Assembly: GCA_014360825.1 (NCBI GenBank)
Contig: JACIWT010000009.1
Coordinates: 1 to 64,000, forward strand
From: Chloroflexota bacterium
GTDB lineage: Bacteria; Chloroflexota; Anaerolineae; UBA2200; JACIWT01
Length of the DNA stretch: 64,000 nt
Direction: 5' to 3'
A program made the position numbers and the translations under genes. Each line of letters opens with the position of its first letter. The first letter of the stretch is position 1. The notes under the pieces are model-generated. The model was not told where the DNA came from and did not search any database. It saw only the letters and a program-made list of their open reading frames with translations. Below, piece by piece: positions 23,714 to 32,513 of the stretch.

Positions 23714-24898
23714 GTGCCGCTGAAGTTGGGGGAAATCAGTCAGAGCATTTTGGAAATGGCGCGACAGGCTACCACTCCTGAGCGCCAGGCCTACATAGAG
23801 CGGGCACTGGAACTGTTGCACGCAATAGACCCCGAACTCCTACGTCACAAAATAGACGAACAGAAAGGGACCGCGGAACGCACCCCTTGGCTAGTCGCCC
23901 GGCCTATCGGCACTCTCAATGGCAAGTTCGCTGCTCCTAAGCCGCCACAGGATTTCAGTGTGGTCGCTGCAGATGGCTCTGCTATCCCACCTCAACGTTA
24001 TGGTCTAATGCCCTTCTTTGTTATTAACACCGGCTGCGCGGCACTCACTTATGGCGCGCATCCCGGCGCGGTGCTTGATTCTGAGACAAGGCTGTATTTT
24101 CGTGATGAGGAGCTCTACGCGTTGCCTGAAAGCCGTGACGGACCCATTGAGGCCGCAAGGTTGGGGGCAAAGATGGCGGTTGAAGAATTAGGCTATCTGC
24201 TAAGGGTAGTCCAAGGTGTGGAAAAACCTGCGATCGCACTGTACGACGGCTCCCTGATCCTGTGGCCGATTCAGAACGAGGTGCGAGAGGTACGGCAAAA
24301 GTTCGTGGGAGATTTTCTTGATAGCCTAGATGGGTTCCGAAGTTTGGGCGTCCCAATTGCCAGTTATATCAGTCACACCGATGCCCAAGACTTGGTGAAT
24401 GCCCTGCGCATTTGGCTGTGCGGGCGTCGACCGAGGAACTGCAAGGCTTGTGCGCAAGCCCCAACGGGGGCTCAAGAACTTTGTATGGGCTTGGCGAGCA
24501 TCCGCGATTATGCTCTATTAGCGAACCTGTTGGACCCGGGCGAGCGCACAGACTTGTTCGAGAGCCAGTCGGCGATCTTGCAAGGCTATCGACAACACAG
24601 AGTGCGGTTTTTCTATCTGAATGTGGGGGGAGAGATATCACGGGTAGAAGTGCCTGCCTGGGTGGCTGGCGATGAAGAGATGCTGGATCTCGTGCACGCG
24701 CTGATTGTAGACCAGTGTCGACGCAGCCCAGATCACCCGCCTTATCCACCGGCATTACAGGAGGCTCACGAGCAAGCAGTGATCCACACCGCCGAGCACC
24801 GTTTACTGGAGGAGATGATCGAACGGGCGCTGGCAGAACGGAATATCATACACGCGCGAGGGGCCAAAGATATCAGCAAAAGGAGAAGGGGAGTATGA
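23714..24898 (+). CDS. nurA: NurA-family DNA nuclease
   Basis: This 394-residue nuclease is expected to pair with HerA to resect DNA ends. The two acidic metal-site motifs are FSVVAADGSAIPP (Asp87) and AIALYDGSLILWP (Asp178), as in archaeal NurA. A cysteine set, C236-x6-C243-x2-C246-x10-C257, sits between the conserved parts and could bind zinc or an Fe-S cluster. The start is GTG, preceded by GAGGGGTGA, ten bases after the selB stop. It overlaps the next gene by four bases (ATGA), giving a nurA - HAS-barrel - herA operon. Confidence 0.88.
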   Translation: MPLKLGEISQSILEMARQATTPERQAYIERALELLHAIDPELLRHKIDEQKGTAERTPWLVARPIGTLNGKFAAPKPPQDFSVVAADGSAIPPQRYGLMPFFVINTGCAALTYGAHPGAVLDSETRLYFRDEELYALPESRDGPIEAARLGAKMAVEELGYLLRVVQGVEKPAIALYDGSLILWPIQNEVREVRQKFVGDFLDSLDGFRSLGVPIASYISHTDAQDLVNALRIWLCGRRPRNCKACAQAPTGAQELCMGLASIRDYALLANLLDPGERTDLFESQSAILQGYRQHRVRFFYLNVGGEISRVEVPAWVAGDEEMLDLVHALIVDQCRRSPDHPPYPPALQEAHEQAVIHTAEHRLLEEMIERALAERNIIHARGAKDISKRRRGV

Positions 24899-25494
24899 GA
24901 GTCGGTGAAATCATCGAGACGAGTTCCACCGGCTTGTGGGCTGAAAGTTTTGAGTTGAACCGCCCTCCCGCATTGGGTAGCCTGGTTTCGGTTCGGTTGC
25001 CAGGCGAATCTATAGATATCTATGCCGTTGTGTCACACGGTAGGACAGCGGGTCTAGACCCAAGCCGTCATGCGGTGCGACGAGGAACCGAGGATCTACA
25101 AGACGAGCGCATTTACGCTGCACACCCGGAATTGGAGCACATCTTACGCACAGAATTCGCCGCTGTTTTCGTGGGCTATCGCCGTGAAGGACATGTGTAT
25201 CAGCATTTGCCCCCCCAACCCCCACCGCTCCACTTCTCCGTACACGCATGTGAAGCCGAAGAGGTCAAGCGATTCAGCGCAAATCTCCGTTACCTTCGGT
25301 TGCTGCTTACTGCCACAGGTGAAGTGCCGGTAGAGCAGTTACTTGCCGCCCACATCCGCCAGGTTTACGAGTTGCGAGGGCGCGATAGAAATTGGCTGGA
25401 AGTGGCGGCGCGCGAGGTGGCCGCGTTGCTTAAAACGAATTCCGAATCGCTTATGACCGTTCTATATGCTATTGAGCCAGAGGGTGAAATATGA
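24895..25494 (+). CDS. HAS-barrel-like protein between nurA and herA
   Basis: This 199-residue protein has a first 100 residues that resemble the HAS barrel found at the N-terminus of HerA ATPases: MRVGEIIETSSTGLWAESFE, then GSLVSVRLPGESIDIYAVVSHGR as a beta-rich module. The second half is helical (LRYLRLLLTATGEVPVEQLL onward). It has no nuclease or ATPase motif. It overlaps nurA at its start and herA at its end by four bases each, so the three are made together. It may be an adaptor in the NurA-HerA complex. I infer this from position and the barrel-like pattern only. Confidence 0.8.
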   Translation: MRVGEIIETSSTGLWAESFELNRPPALGSLVSVRLPGESIDIYAVVSHGRTAGLDPSRHAVRRGTEDLQDERIYAAHPELEHILRTEFAAVFVGYRREGHVYQHLPPQPPPLHFSVHACEAEEVKRFSANLRYLRLLLTATGEVPVEQLLAAHIRQVYELRGRDRNWLEVAAREVAALLKTNSESLMTVLYAIEPEGEI

Positions 25495-27116
25495 AAGGTA
25501 CAAGATTGGGCGTGGTAACTTCAGGGGCCTATAATACCGGGTTAACGGTGCGACTGGACCCCGATGTATCCACCGAAAACCTGCGCATTGGCGATTTCGT
25601 CGTTGTGGAAGGTGAGCAGAATCTGTATTTCAGCCTGGTAGAAGACATGGAATTGGCCACTTCCGATCCGCGACTGTTGGTAGACCCACCGCGCGATGCG
25701 TCCTCTCTCGTCAGGAGGGCGTTGGCTGGCACGAATGCCTATGGTACCGTCGTCGTGCGCCCTCTACTAATGATGGAGAAGGTTGATTACGAGAGTTTGA
25801 CATTGCAGCAGGAAGAGACGAGGCCACAGCCTGTGCGTACTATACCGATGCACTTCGCTATTCTGCGCGAGGCAAATGAGGTGGATTTCGCCACAGTTTT
25901 CGGCAATGAGAGCCAGCGCAACTACTTCGCCATGGGAACGCCACTGACTATGGATATCCCGATCTGCCTCCGGCTCGACCGCTTTGCTGAGCGCTCCAGT
26001 GGCATTTTCGGCCAATCGGGCACAGGTAAGAGTTTCCTGGCCAGGCTCCTGCTTTGTGGCATTATCCAATCTGGCGTGGCGGTTAACCTTATCTTTGATA
26101 TGCACGACGAGTACGCTTTCGATAAGCAGACCGAGGACAAGAGGTGGGTGAAAGGCTTACGGCAACTCTTTGGTTCGCGAGTACGAGTTTATTCGCTGGA
26201 TGAGAGGGACCAGGCCCAGCGCGGTCGCAATGTAGATGTGGTGCTGAAGATAGGCTTAAACCAAATTGAGGCTCAGGATGTGGTGCTCCTGGCCGAAGAG
26301 TTGAATCTGCGTCAGACCACAGAAGCCACAATAGGCTTGCTCTCCGATCAGTATAAGGAGTCGTGGCTCCAGCGGTTGCTGAGCATGGAACCTGTGGAGT
26401 TGGAGGAATTCTGCGCGACGAGTGGCGCCCATCCTGGCTCTGTGGCTGCTCTTCAGCGCAATCTGAAACGCATTGGTCGCCAACCGTACATTGTGCCGGA
26501 GGCACCTTTCTCGGTGATAGATGACATGGTGAATACCCTGGATACTGGCCAGCATATTATCCTGACTTTCGGGCGGCATAACAGCGTTCTGGACTACATC
26601 TTGGTGGCGAATCTCATCACTCGCCGGGTACGCAAATTGTACGAAGAGAAGATGCGTAGGTTTGAAGAGACGCGAGACGAAGCCGACCGCCCACGTCAAC
26701 TGATGATCACTATCGAAGAGGCACACAAGTTTTTGAACCCGGCAGTATCACGACAAACCATTTTTGGTACCATCGCCCGTGAAATGCGCAAATATAACGT
26801 CACCCTCCTGGTAATTGACCAACGTCCGAGCGGGATTGATACTGAGGTAATGTCACAATTGGGCACCCGCGTCAGCGGAAAACTCACTGAACAGCGGGAT
26901 ATTGATGCCGTATTGACAGGGGTGGCTAGTCGTGAGACCGTTCGTAGTGCCTTGGCGAGTTTGGATACAAGGCAGGAAGTTGTGATGATCGGCCATGCAG
27001 TGCCGATGCCCGTGGTGGTGCGCACCAGAAACTATGATGAGAACTTTTATGCCACCCTCACAGCCCGCCGTGATGTGAAAGAAGACGTAATGGACCTCTA
27101 TGGACCACAAAAGTGA
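25491..27116 (+). CDS. herA: HerA-family DNA translocase/helicase
   Basis: This 541-residue hexameric ATPase of the HerA-FtsK group has a HAS barrel at residues 1-110, Walker A GQSGTGKS (174-181), Walker B region RQLMITIEEAHKFLNP, and the arginine-rich C-terminal SQLGTRVSGKLTEQRDIDAV. In archaea HerA drives NurA in double-strand break end resection (established there); in bacteria HerA-NurA pairs are less studied and some take part in phage defence. The gene overlaps the HAS-barrel gene by four bases and is followed 19 bases later by an RHH-LysM gene. Confidence 0.93.
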   Translation: MKGTRLGVVTSGAYNTGLTVRLDPDVSTENLRIGDFVVVEGEQNLYFSLVEDMELATSDPRLLVDPPRDASSLVRRALAGTNAYGTVVVRPLLMMEKVDYESLTLQQEETRPQPVRTIPMHFAILREANEVDFATVFGNESQRNYFAMGTPLTMDIPICLRLDRFAERSSGIFGQSGTGKSFLARLLLCGIIQSGVAVNLIFDMHDEYAFDKQTEDKRWVKGLRQLFGSRVRVYSLDERDQAQRGRNVDVVLKIGLNQIEAQDVVLLAEELNLRQTTEATIGLLSDQYKESWLQRLLSMEPVELEEFCATSGAHPGSVAALQRNLKRIGRQPYIVPEAPFSVIDDMVNTLDTGQHIILTFGRHNSVLDYILVANLITRRVRKLYEEKMRRFEETRDEADRPRQLMITIEEAHKFLNPAVSRQTIFGTIAREMRKYNVTLLVIDQRPSGIDTEVMSQLGTRVSGKLTEQRDIDAVLTGVASRETVRSALASLDTRQEVVMIGHAVPMPVVVRTRNYDENFYATLTARRDVKEDVMDLYGPQK

Positions 27117-27134
27117 TGAAAAGGAGCTAGCAAT

Positions 27135-27476
27135 ATGGGAGCAGCACGAGGAAAGGGTAGCAAAGCAGATTATCATCGCTTACTGATCTCGGTGGAAAGG
27201 GAGCAGTTCCGCCGTTTCAAAGCCCGGGCGGCGTTTGAGAACCTCTCCATGAGTGAACTCTCACGCCGATTCATTGACCAATGGCTGGGTGATTGGGGTG
27301 AACGTCTTGTTCCCTACACTGTGCAAGAAGGCGACACCATGGCCAGTATCGCGCGCAAATTCTATGGTGATGCCAAGCGACTCTGGGGCATCCTCTACTT
27401 CAATGGTCTGGACGAGCCCGATGATATCGTCCCGGGCCAGGAACTTCTTATCCCCGAACCAAAGATACAGCCGTAG
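27135..27476 (+). CDS. RHH-like DNA-binding domain fused to a LysM domain
   Basis: This 113-residue protein has two parts. Residues 15-52 (YHRLLISVEREQFRRFKARA to LSMSELSRRFIDQWL) look like a ribbon-helix-helix module: a strand, then two helices. Residues 60-110 are a LysM domain: PYTVQEGDTMASIARKFYG, then DDIVPGQELLIPEP. There is no signal peptide or membrane segment, so the LysM would be cytoplasmic, which is unusual because LysM normally binds peptidoglycan. The ribosome site AAGGAG precedes the ATG and the gene follows herA by 19 bases. It may be a regulator or a structural partner of the HerA complex. Confidence 0.8.
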   Translation: MGAARGKGSKADYHRLLISVEREQFRRFKARAAFENLSMSELSRRFIDQWLGDWGERLVPYTVQEGDTMASIARKFYGDAKRLWGILYFNGLDEPDDIVPGQELLIPEPKIQP

Positions 27477-27630
27477 ATCGCTTTCACCGGACATAAGCGC
27501 GGCAAAAAGGAGGTCTAACTCCAAACAGCCTTGCTGGTCTCTAGTTGTGCATAGAGGGGGTACACAGTTACATACATCTCAAAGGCTTCAAAACCCCATC
27601 TTGGGGGTAATTGTAGGCGTGTAAAATCAG

Positions 27631-27668
27631 AACTGGGGGTATCAATTAATGACGACCCCCAGTTTTCC
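27631..27668. terminator. Terminator between convergent RHH-LysM and subtilase genes
   Basis: AACTGGGGGT (27631-27640) pairs exactly with ACCCCCAGTT (27655-27664), 14-nt loop, followed by T's. The A/T ends allow use from either strand. Confidence 0.75.
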
Positions 27669-27675
27669 TTCTCAA

Positions 27676-28866
27676 TCACAGCCCCAGCGTTCTCAGCAGG
27701 CCAATTAGGCATCCAGGGCCGGGCGGCGTTGGCCCAGGGGGTGGACTCTCGTCCTTATAGGCTAGATACGCATCAGTGCGGCCAGCTCCTTGGCTGTTAG
27801 GGTCCAGACCCAGGTCTACTGCCGCTTTCTTGAGGCGAGCCTTGATATCCGTGGGGCTCAGGGTGGGGTATGCCTGTAATAGTAGTGCTGCGATCCCGGT
27901 GGCGTGGGGGGTTGCCATGCTCGTGCCCGCGGCCTGGGTGTAATTCGCATCTATGGGTGTGCCCATCGTCGTCCCTTTGGCACGGCATGAAATAATAGCA
28001 ACACCGGGTAGGACGATGTCTGGCTTCAAGCGGCCATCACTGGTTGGACCACGGCTGGAAAAACTGGCTAGATTGTCGTTATCATCTGTAGCGCCTACTG
28101 TGATCACATTCTCTGCGGCTCCGGGTGCTCCTATCGTGGAGGCGCCGGGCCCGAAATTGCCTGCCGCCACACAGACGACGATTCCCCTGTTGACCAATTC
28201 GTTGCAGGCAGTGGACAGAGCGTCTGTGCCATCCGAGGGGCCTGGGCTGCCCAGCGAAAGATTGACGACCTTTACACCCTGCTGCCATGCCCAATCGAGC
28301 CCTTGTATCACTTGGCTCATATAGCCTGTGCCGTCGGCAGCCAGTACCTTTGCCGCATAGATGCTTGCTCCAGGTGCGACGCCGCGGTATTTTGCTCCCG
28401 CCCCTGCCGCAATGCCTGCTACGTGGGTGCCGTGGCCGTTGTCGTCATCAGGACTGGGCCCCGCGAAACTGATTTTACCGGCGATGCGCCCAGCGAAATC
28501 CGGGTGCAGTGGGTCAATGCCCGTGTCCACGATAGCAATGGGAATACCGGTACCAGTGAAGCCCGCGGCCCACACCTTCGGCACTTGGATATGGGGCACA
28601 GAAACGTCCAGGCAGGTGTACACAATAAGGTCTTCCCAAATGTATTCGACTGTGGGGTCAGCGGCAATTCGCCTGATCTGTTCGTCTGAGGCCTTCATCG
28701 CTGCCGCTGGGATCAGCTGAAGGTGTTGCACTGCAGCGATGCCTGCTACAAACCTAGCCTGGACTCCCACCTCCGGTCTATATTTCACGATGATGCGTTT
28801 CTTTTCAATGGCCCTGCTGGGTTCCGCCATTGCGGCTACGAGGCCCGGTGAGATTTTCTCATTCAT
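27676..28866 (-). CDS. Subtilisin-family (S8) serine protease without signal peptide
   Basis: This 396-residue protease has its catalytic triad in order: Asp in IAIVDTGIDPLHPDF, His in DDNGHGTHVAGIAAG, and Ser in AAGTSMATPHATGIAAL. Residues 20-100 (RIIVKYRPEVGVQARFVAGI to IRRIAADPTVEYIWED) are an I9-like prodomain. The N-terminus MNEKISPGLVAAMAEPSRAI is not a signal peptide, so the protein would stay in the cytoplasm or use another route. The ATG lies within the end of the small gene upstream (8-base overlap), indicating coupled translation with a separately encoded I9-like protein. Confidence 0.93.
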   Translation of the reverse strand: MNEKISPGLVAAMAEPSRAIEKKRIIVKYRPEVGVQARFVAGIAAVQHLQLIPAAAMKASDEQIRRIAADPTVEYIWEDLIVYTCLDVSVPHIQVPKVWAAGFTGTGIPIAIVDTGIDPLHPDFAGRIAGKISFAGPSPDDDNGHGTHVAGIAAGAGAKYRGVAPGASIYAAKVLAADGTGYMSQVIQGLDWAWQQGVKVVNLSLGSPGPSDGTDALSTACNELVNRGIVVCVAAGNFGPGASTIGAPGAAENVITVGATDDNDNLASFSSRGPTSDGRLKPDIVLPGVAIISCRAKGTTMGTPIDANYTQAAGTSMATPHATGIAALLLQAYPTLSPTDIKARLKKAAVDLGLDPNSQGAGRTDAYLAYKDESPPPGPTPPGPGCLIGLLRTLGL

Positions 28867-29140
28867 AATCGTTCCCTATTCCCCACTCCTGAGCACTGAC
28901 CACTGAGTCCGGCTCAATTCGCTCGACCCAAGGCTCCTCGGCGAGACGAAGTGCCTGGGCGGAAGTACATTCCATTGCCACGGCGTTGATAAGCCACAGG
29001 CGGCTGAGTACATGGCAACCCATTGCTTCTAAACGGGCTGCCTGCTCTTCTATATCCCCCTTGACGCGCACGATAAGCCTCACCGGAAAAGTCCCACCCT
29101 CTTCCAGTTTGCGCACCAGGTTTAGCTCTATTACACCCAT
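28859..29140 (-). CDS. Small I9-like protein coupled to the subtilase
   Basis: This 93-residue protein has the core FPVRLIVRVKGDIEEQAARL, LSRLWLINAVAMECTSAQAL and EEPWVERIEPDSVV. This has the beta-alpha-beta pattern and the closing W-V-E-x-I-E-x-D-x-x-V of peptidase inhibitor I9 / subtilisin propeptides. It may act as a folding chaperone or inhibitor of the protease encoded next, which also has its own I9-like prodomain. I chose the ATG at 29140, preceded by GGGGAGTTGAGA. It starts five bases after the acpS stop, within one operon. Confidence 0.75.
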   Translation of the reverse strand: MGVIELNLVRKLEEGGTFPVRLIVRVKGDIEEQAARLEAMGCHVLSRLWLINAVAMECTSAQALRLAEEPWVERIEPDSVVSAQEWGIGNDYE

Positions 29141-29145
29141 GTATC

Positions 29146-29511
29146 TCAACTCCCCATGGCGACGACCATCGCTACTGCATTCTCGCAGGAATGGGAAAGG
29201 CTGACGTCAAGTTCTGTCAATCCCAGGTATTCGGCGCGCGCCTGCGCTTGTCCATGCAAGCGTACTAGTGGCTTGCCGCGTTCATCACCAAGAATTTCCA
29301 TCTCGCGCCAGGAGATGCCTTGCATCCCTGTGCCCAGGGCTTTGGATACGGCCTCTTTGGCAGCAAAACGTGCTGCCAACTCGGGCACGTGCCCCCGGCT
29401 GTACGCTACCTCCGCGGGTGTGTAAACTCGTTTCAAAAAACGATCTCCCCAGCGGGCGATCACTCGCTCAATGCGCTCTATCTCGATGATGTCCACGCCT
29501 ACACGGACCAT
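29146..29511 (-). CDS. acpS: Holo-[acyl-carrier-protein] synthase
   Basis: This 121-residue enzyme transfers the phosphopantetheine arm of coenzyme A to acyl carrier protein. The family motifs are MVRVGVDIIEIERIE at the N-terminus (metal-binding Asp), ARFAAKEAVSKALGTG in the middle (Glu and Lys) and LDVSLSHSCENAVAMVVA at the end. The length is standard. It sits between the UDP-sugar dehydrogenase and the I9-like gene with gaps of 23 and 5 bases, so it is part of the same unit without an obvious functional link. Confidence 0.94.
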   Translation of the reverse strand: MVRVGVDIIEIERIERVIARWGDRFLKRVYTPAEVAYSRGHVPELAARFAAKEAVSKALGTGMQGISWREMEILGDERGKPLVRLHGQAQARAEYLGLTELDVSLSHSCENAVAMVVAMGS

Positions 29512-29534
29512 TGCGAACCTATTTCTGCACTTGT

Positions 29535-30854
29535 TTACAAAGGTCGCCCATTGGGGTCGTAGCCGCGTCCGATGCAGCGGTAGATGAAGCCCATCTCGCG
29601 CATTCTTTCTGGTTCGTATACATTGCGCGCGTCGAAAAACACCGGTTGTTTCATGCTGTCACGGATGCGTACCAGATCCAGTTGTTTGAACTCATTCCAC
29701 TCGGTAACTAAGATCACTGCATCCGCATTCTCAGCGACCTCATAGGGGTCCTCGCAATAGACCACGTCCTTGAGATAGTGTTTGGCTGTACCCATGGCCT
29801 GAGGGTCGTAGGCCTTGACTGTGCCGCCCTCGTTTTGGATGAGGTGTATTACTTCGATGGATGGGGCATCACGCATATCATCGGTGTTGGGCTTAAAAGC
29901 CAAGCCCCAGATCCCGATGGTTTTACCTCGATAGCCCCCCAAGATGTCGCGCAGTTTGGCGATGACCCGCTTACGTTGATCGTAATTGATGTCCATAACG
30001 GCACGCAACATCTGCGGGTGGCAACCATGGGTGGCGGCAATATGGACCAGCGCCCGCACATCCTTGGGGAAACAACTTCCACCCCAGCCGATTCCTGCGC
30101 CCAGGAAAGCTGGCCCGATGCGCTTGTCAGCGCCCATCCCTCGGGCTACCTCGCGCACATCAGCGCCCACTGCTTCACAGATGTTCGCCATTTCGTTGAT
30201 GAAGGAGATCTTGGTAGCCAGGAAGGCATTGGAAGCGTATTTGATCATCTCCGCTGTTCTCAGGTCGGTGATAATAACCTCGGCATTCAGCGGAGCATAG
30301 AGTTCCGCCACCCTTTTTGCCGCTTGGGGGTTCGTTGAGCCCAGAACAATGCGGTCTGGGTTCATGAAATCGTACACCGCCGAACCCTCTCGCAAAAACT
30401 CGGGATTGGAGACCACAGCGAACTCAACGTCGTTCTGTTTGTGCTCGTTGATGATATCGGATACCAAGTCACCTGTGCCAATGGGGACGGTGCTCTTGTT
30501 GATGATAATAATGGGTCGGGTGAGGCGCTTGGCGATCTCCTGGGCCGAGAAAGCGACATTGGTCAGGTCAGCCTCGCCCTCGCTGCCCGATGGCGTGCCC
30601 ACGGCGATGAAAACGAACTCTGCGTCTTTCATCCCTTCGTCCCAGGAGGTGGTGAAGTCCAAGCGTCTGGCCTCATTGTTGCGGCGGACAATTTCTTCTA
30701 AGCCAGGCTCATAGATGGGCAATATGCCCTTCTTGAGATTGTCGGCCTTCTCCTTGTTGCGGTTCAGGCAAATGACCTTGTTGCCCAAGTCGGCTAGGCA
30801 TGCGCCGGTTACCAGTCCCACATAGCCTACGCCGATCACACAGATATTGCTCAT
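29535..30854 (-). CDS. UDP-glucose/GDP-mannose dehydrogenase-family protein
   Basis: This 439-residue NAD-dependent enzyme oxidises a nucleotide sugar to a uronic acid. It opens with [21 protein letters not shown] (Rossmann fold). It has the catalytic-cysteine loop [20 protein letters not shown], the segment [11 protein letters not shown], and the C-terminal domain [22 protein letters not shown]-glucose is the most likely substrate (Ugd type), but UDP-N-acetyl sugars or GDP-mannose cannot be excluded. The product would feed capsule or glycan synthesis. Confidence 0.92.
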   Translation of the reverse strand: MSNICVIGVGYVGLVTGACLADLGNKVICLNRNKEKADNLKKGILPIYEPGLEEIVRRNNEARRLDFTTSWDEGMKDAEFVFIAVGTPSGSEGEADLTNVAFSAQEIAKRLTRPIIIINKSTVPIGTGDLVSDIINEHKQNDVEFAVVSNPEFLREGSAVYDFMNPDRIVLGSTNPQAAKRVAELYAPLNAEVIITDLRTAEMIKYASNAFLATKISFINEMANICEAVGADVREVARGMGADKRIGPAFLGAGIGWGGSCFPKDVRALVHIAATHGCHPQMLRAVMDINYDQRKRVIAKLRDILGGYRGKTIGIWGLAFKPNTDDMRDAPSIEVIHLIQNEGGTVKAYDPQAMGTAKHYLKDVVYCEDPYEVAENADAVILVTEWNEFKQLDLVRIRDSMKQPVFFDARNVYEPERMREMGFIYRCIGRGYDPNGRPL

Positions 30855-31115
30855 TGAATGTGCCTCCGAGTTGAATGTAGTGTACTGCCAAATTAGGCGT
30901 TAAGACCAGCGAGTGAAGAGCAAACCAACTAACTCCTGCAGGTAGAAATCAAATGCCAAGACTGCGTGTTGGGCTGCCATACTTATTTGGGTAATCCTTG
31001 CAGGCCCCCACAAGCAATTGATATTCTACAAACAAAAATTTTATCACAGAGTGGGGTCAGGGCAAAATGAGAGCACAAAAATCGTCGCGATAGCCAATTT
31101 CTCAAAAGGGACATT

Positions 31116-32420
31116 TCATCGGTGACGAATCGCGTCTTCGTGTAATAAACGCGCCACCTCTTGGCCAAGTTCTACAGCGTAATTGCTGCCCCGGTCCCAT
31201 GGGTATACCTGGCTCATGGTGGCTAAGTAGAGGCCAGGGATGGGTGTGCGTATTGAGGGGATCTGCTGCGAGTAGTTCACTGGTACCACAGGCTGAGCAT
31301 AGGGCTCCCGGCAGAGCCAACTATCGCGAATCCAATCGGGAGTGAAAGAAGGGTTGAAGCGCCGCAAGGCTGGGAGATAGAGGTTCAGCAAATCCTCTTT
31401 CGTCATTTGGTAGCGCGGGTCGTCCCGCGACGGGTAATCGCCCAGATAGATGATGTGGTCTCCGCCGTAGTACTCTGAATCTATGTAGTTCGTGTGCTCT
31501 ACCAAGGCCAAGAAGGGAAATTCGCCCAAGGGTAGGTTCAGCCAGTAGAACCCTTCTGTCAGAGGATATTTGAGGGCGAGGATGAGCACCTGGGCGCCTA
31601 CTGTCTCCATGCTGCACACTTTAGTCATATAGTCAGCGGGCAAATCAGGCGCTAAGTCTGCCATCACCGCTGCCGGCACGGTGGCGATCACGCGATCGAA
31701 GCGCATCTCACTGCCGTCTGTTTGGAGGACAATACCGTTTTCCTGCGCCGTGATGCGATGCACAGGTGTGCGCAGGTGGATTTCACCTCCTCGATTGCGG
31801 ACATGCTCGGCTATCTTCTCCATCAGCGCTTGGAAACCACCCACGTAGTATCCCAAAGCCGTGCTGCGTTTATGTACCCGTGCCCAAAACCAGGCCATGT
31901 TCACTCGCTGCCAATCTTTGGGGAATTTGCCCGTCAAAAGGGGTTGCCAGATGATCTCATATATTTCCGGGCCTAGGGCGCGTAATAGCCACTCGTGGGC
32001 CGTCGTTCGCTCCAGCGGTGACCAATTGCGCAGAAGCCGCAGATACAACGTTACCAAGCCGAAACGGAATTTCTGCATCCAGGTGAGGTGGGGGAATCTT
32101 AAGATAGCGGTCGGGCGATCGAAGGGGTAGAGATGGCCTTGATACCAAAGCGCAGTGACGGGGGTGCGGAAGAAGAACTTTGCTCCGACCTCTCTGCTCA
32201 GGTGCTGCACTGCCCAATCCGACTGAAAAAGGTGGTGATAGAAGCGATCCAAATGCCAATCCCAGCCGCTGGCTTTGAAACCCGAGCCCAGCCCACCTAG
32301 TTGGTCGCTCGCTTCGTACACAGTGACGCGATACCTCAGTTTGGTGAGTTCATAAGCAGCGGTCAGTCCCGTCAATCCGCCACCGATAATACCCACTCGT
32401 GGGGCATGACCCTCATCCAT
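31116..32420 (-). CDS. FAD-dependent amine-oxidase-type oxidoreductase
   Basis: This 434-residue flavoprotein has an N-terminal dinucleotide-binding motif, VGIIGGGLTGLTAAYELTKL, followed by VTVYEASDQLGGLGSGF, the usual FAD-binding start of the amine oxidase / phytoene desaturase / protoporphyrinogen oxidase superfamily. The C-terminal FAD contact is IPGLYLATMSQVYPWDRGSN. The substrate is not clear. A link to the adjacent UDP-sugar dehydrogenase could suggest glycan-related redox chemistry, as UDP-galactopyranose mutase shares the fold, but the mutase motifs are not evident. It is in the same direction as the SWIM gene, 93 bases after it. Confidence 0.85.
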   Translation of the reverse strand: MDEGHAPRVGIIGGGLTGLTAAYELTKLRYRVTVYEASDQLGGLGSGFKASGWDWHLDRFYHHLFQSDWAVQHLSREVGAKFFFRTPVTALWYQGHLYPFDRPTAILRFPHLTWMQKFRFGLVTLYLRLLRNWSPLERTTAHEWLLRALGPEIYEIIWQPLLTGKFPKDWQRVNMAWFWARVHKRSTALGYYVGGFQALMEKIAEHVRNRGGEIHLRTPVHRITAQENGIVLQTDGSEMRFDRVIATVPAAVMADLAPDLPADYMTKVCSMETVGAQVLILALKYPLTEGFYWLNLPLGEFPFLALVEHTNYIDSEYYGGDHIIYLGDYPSRDDPRYQMTKEDLLNLYLPALRRFNPSFTPDWIRDSWLCREPYAQPVVPVNYSQQIPSIRTPIPGLYLATMSQVYPWDRGSNYAVELGQEVARLLHEDAIRHR

Positions 32421-32513
32421 GGCTTCACCTTCTCGGTATCAAGAGGAAAACGGAGAGCACTGAGCGCGCAACAGAGGAAATCATTTGGCTCAACAGTATT
32501 TTTGGATGATGCT

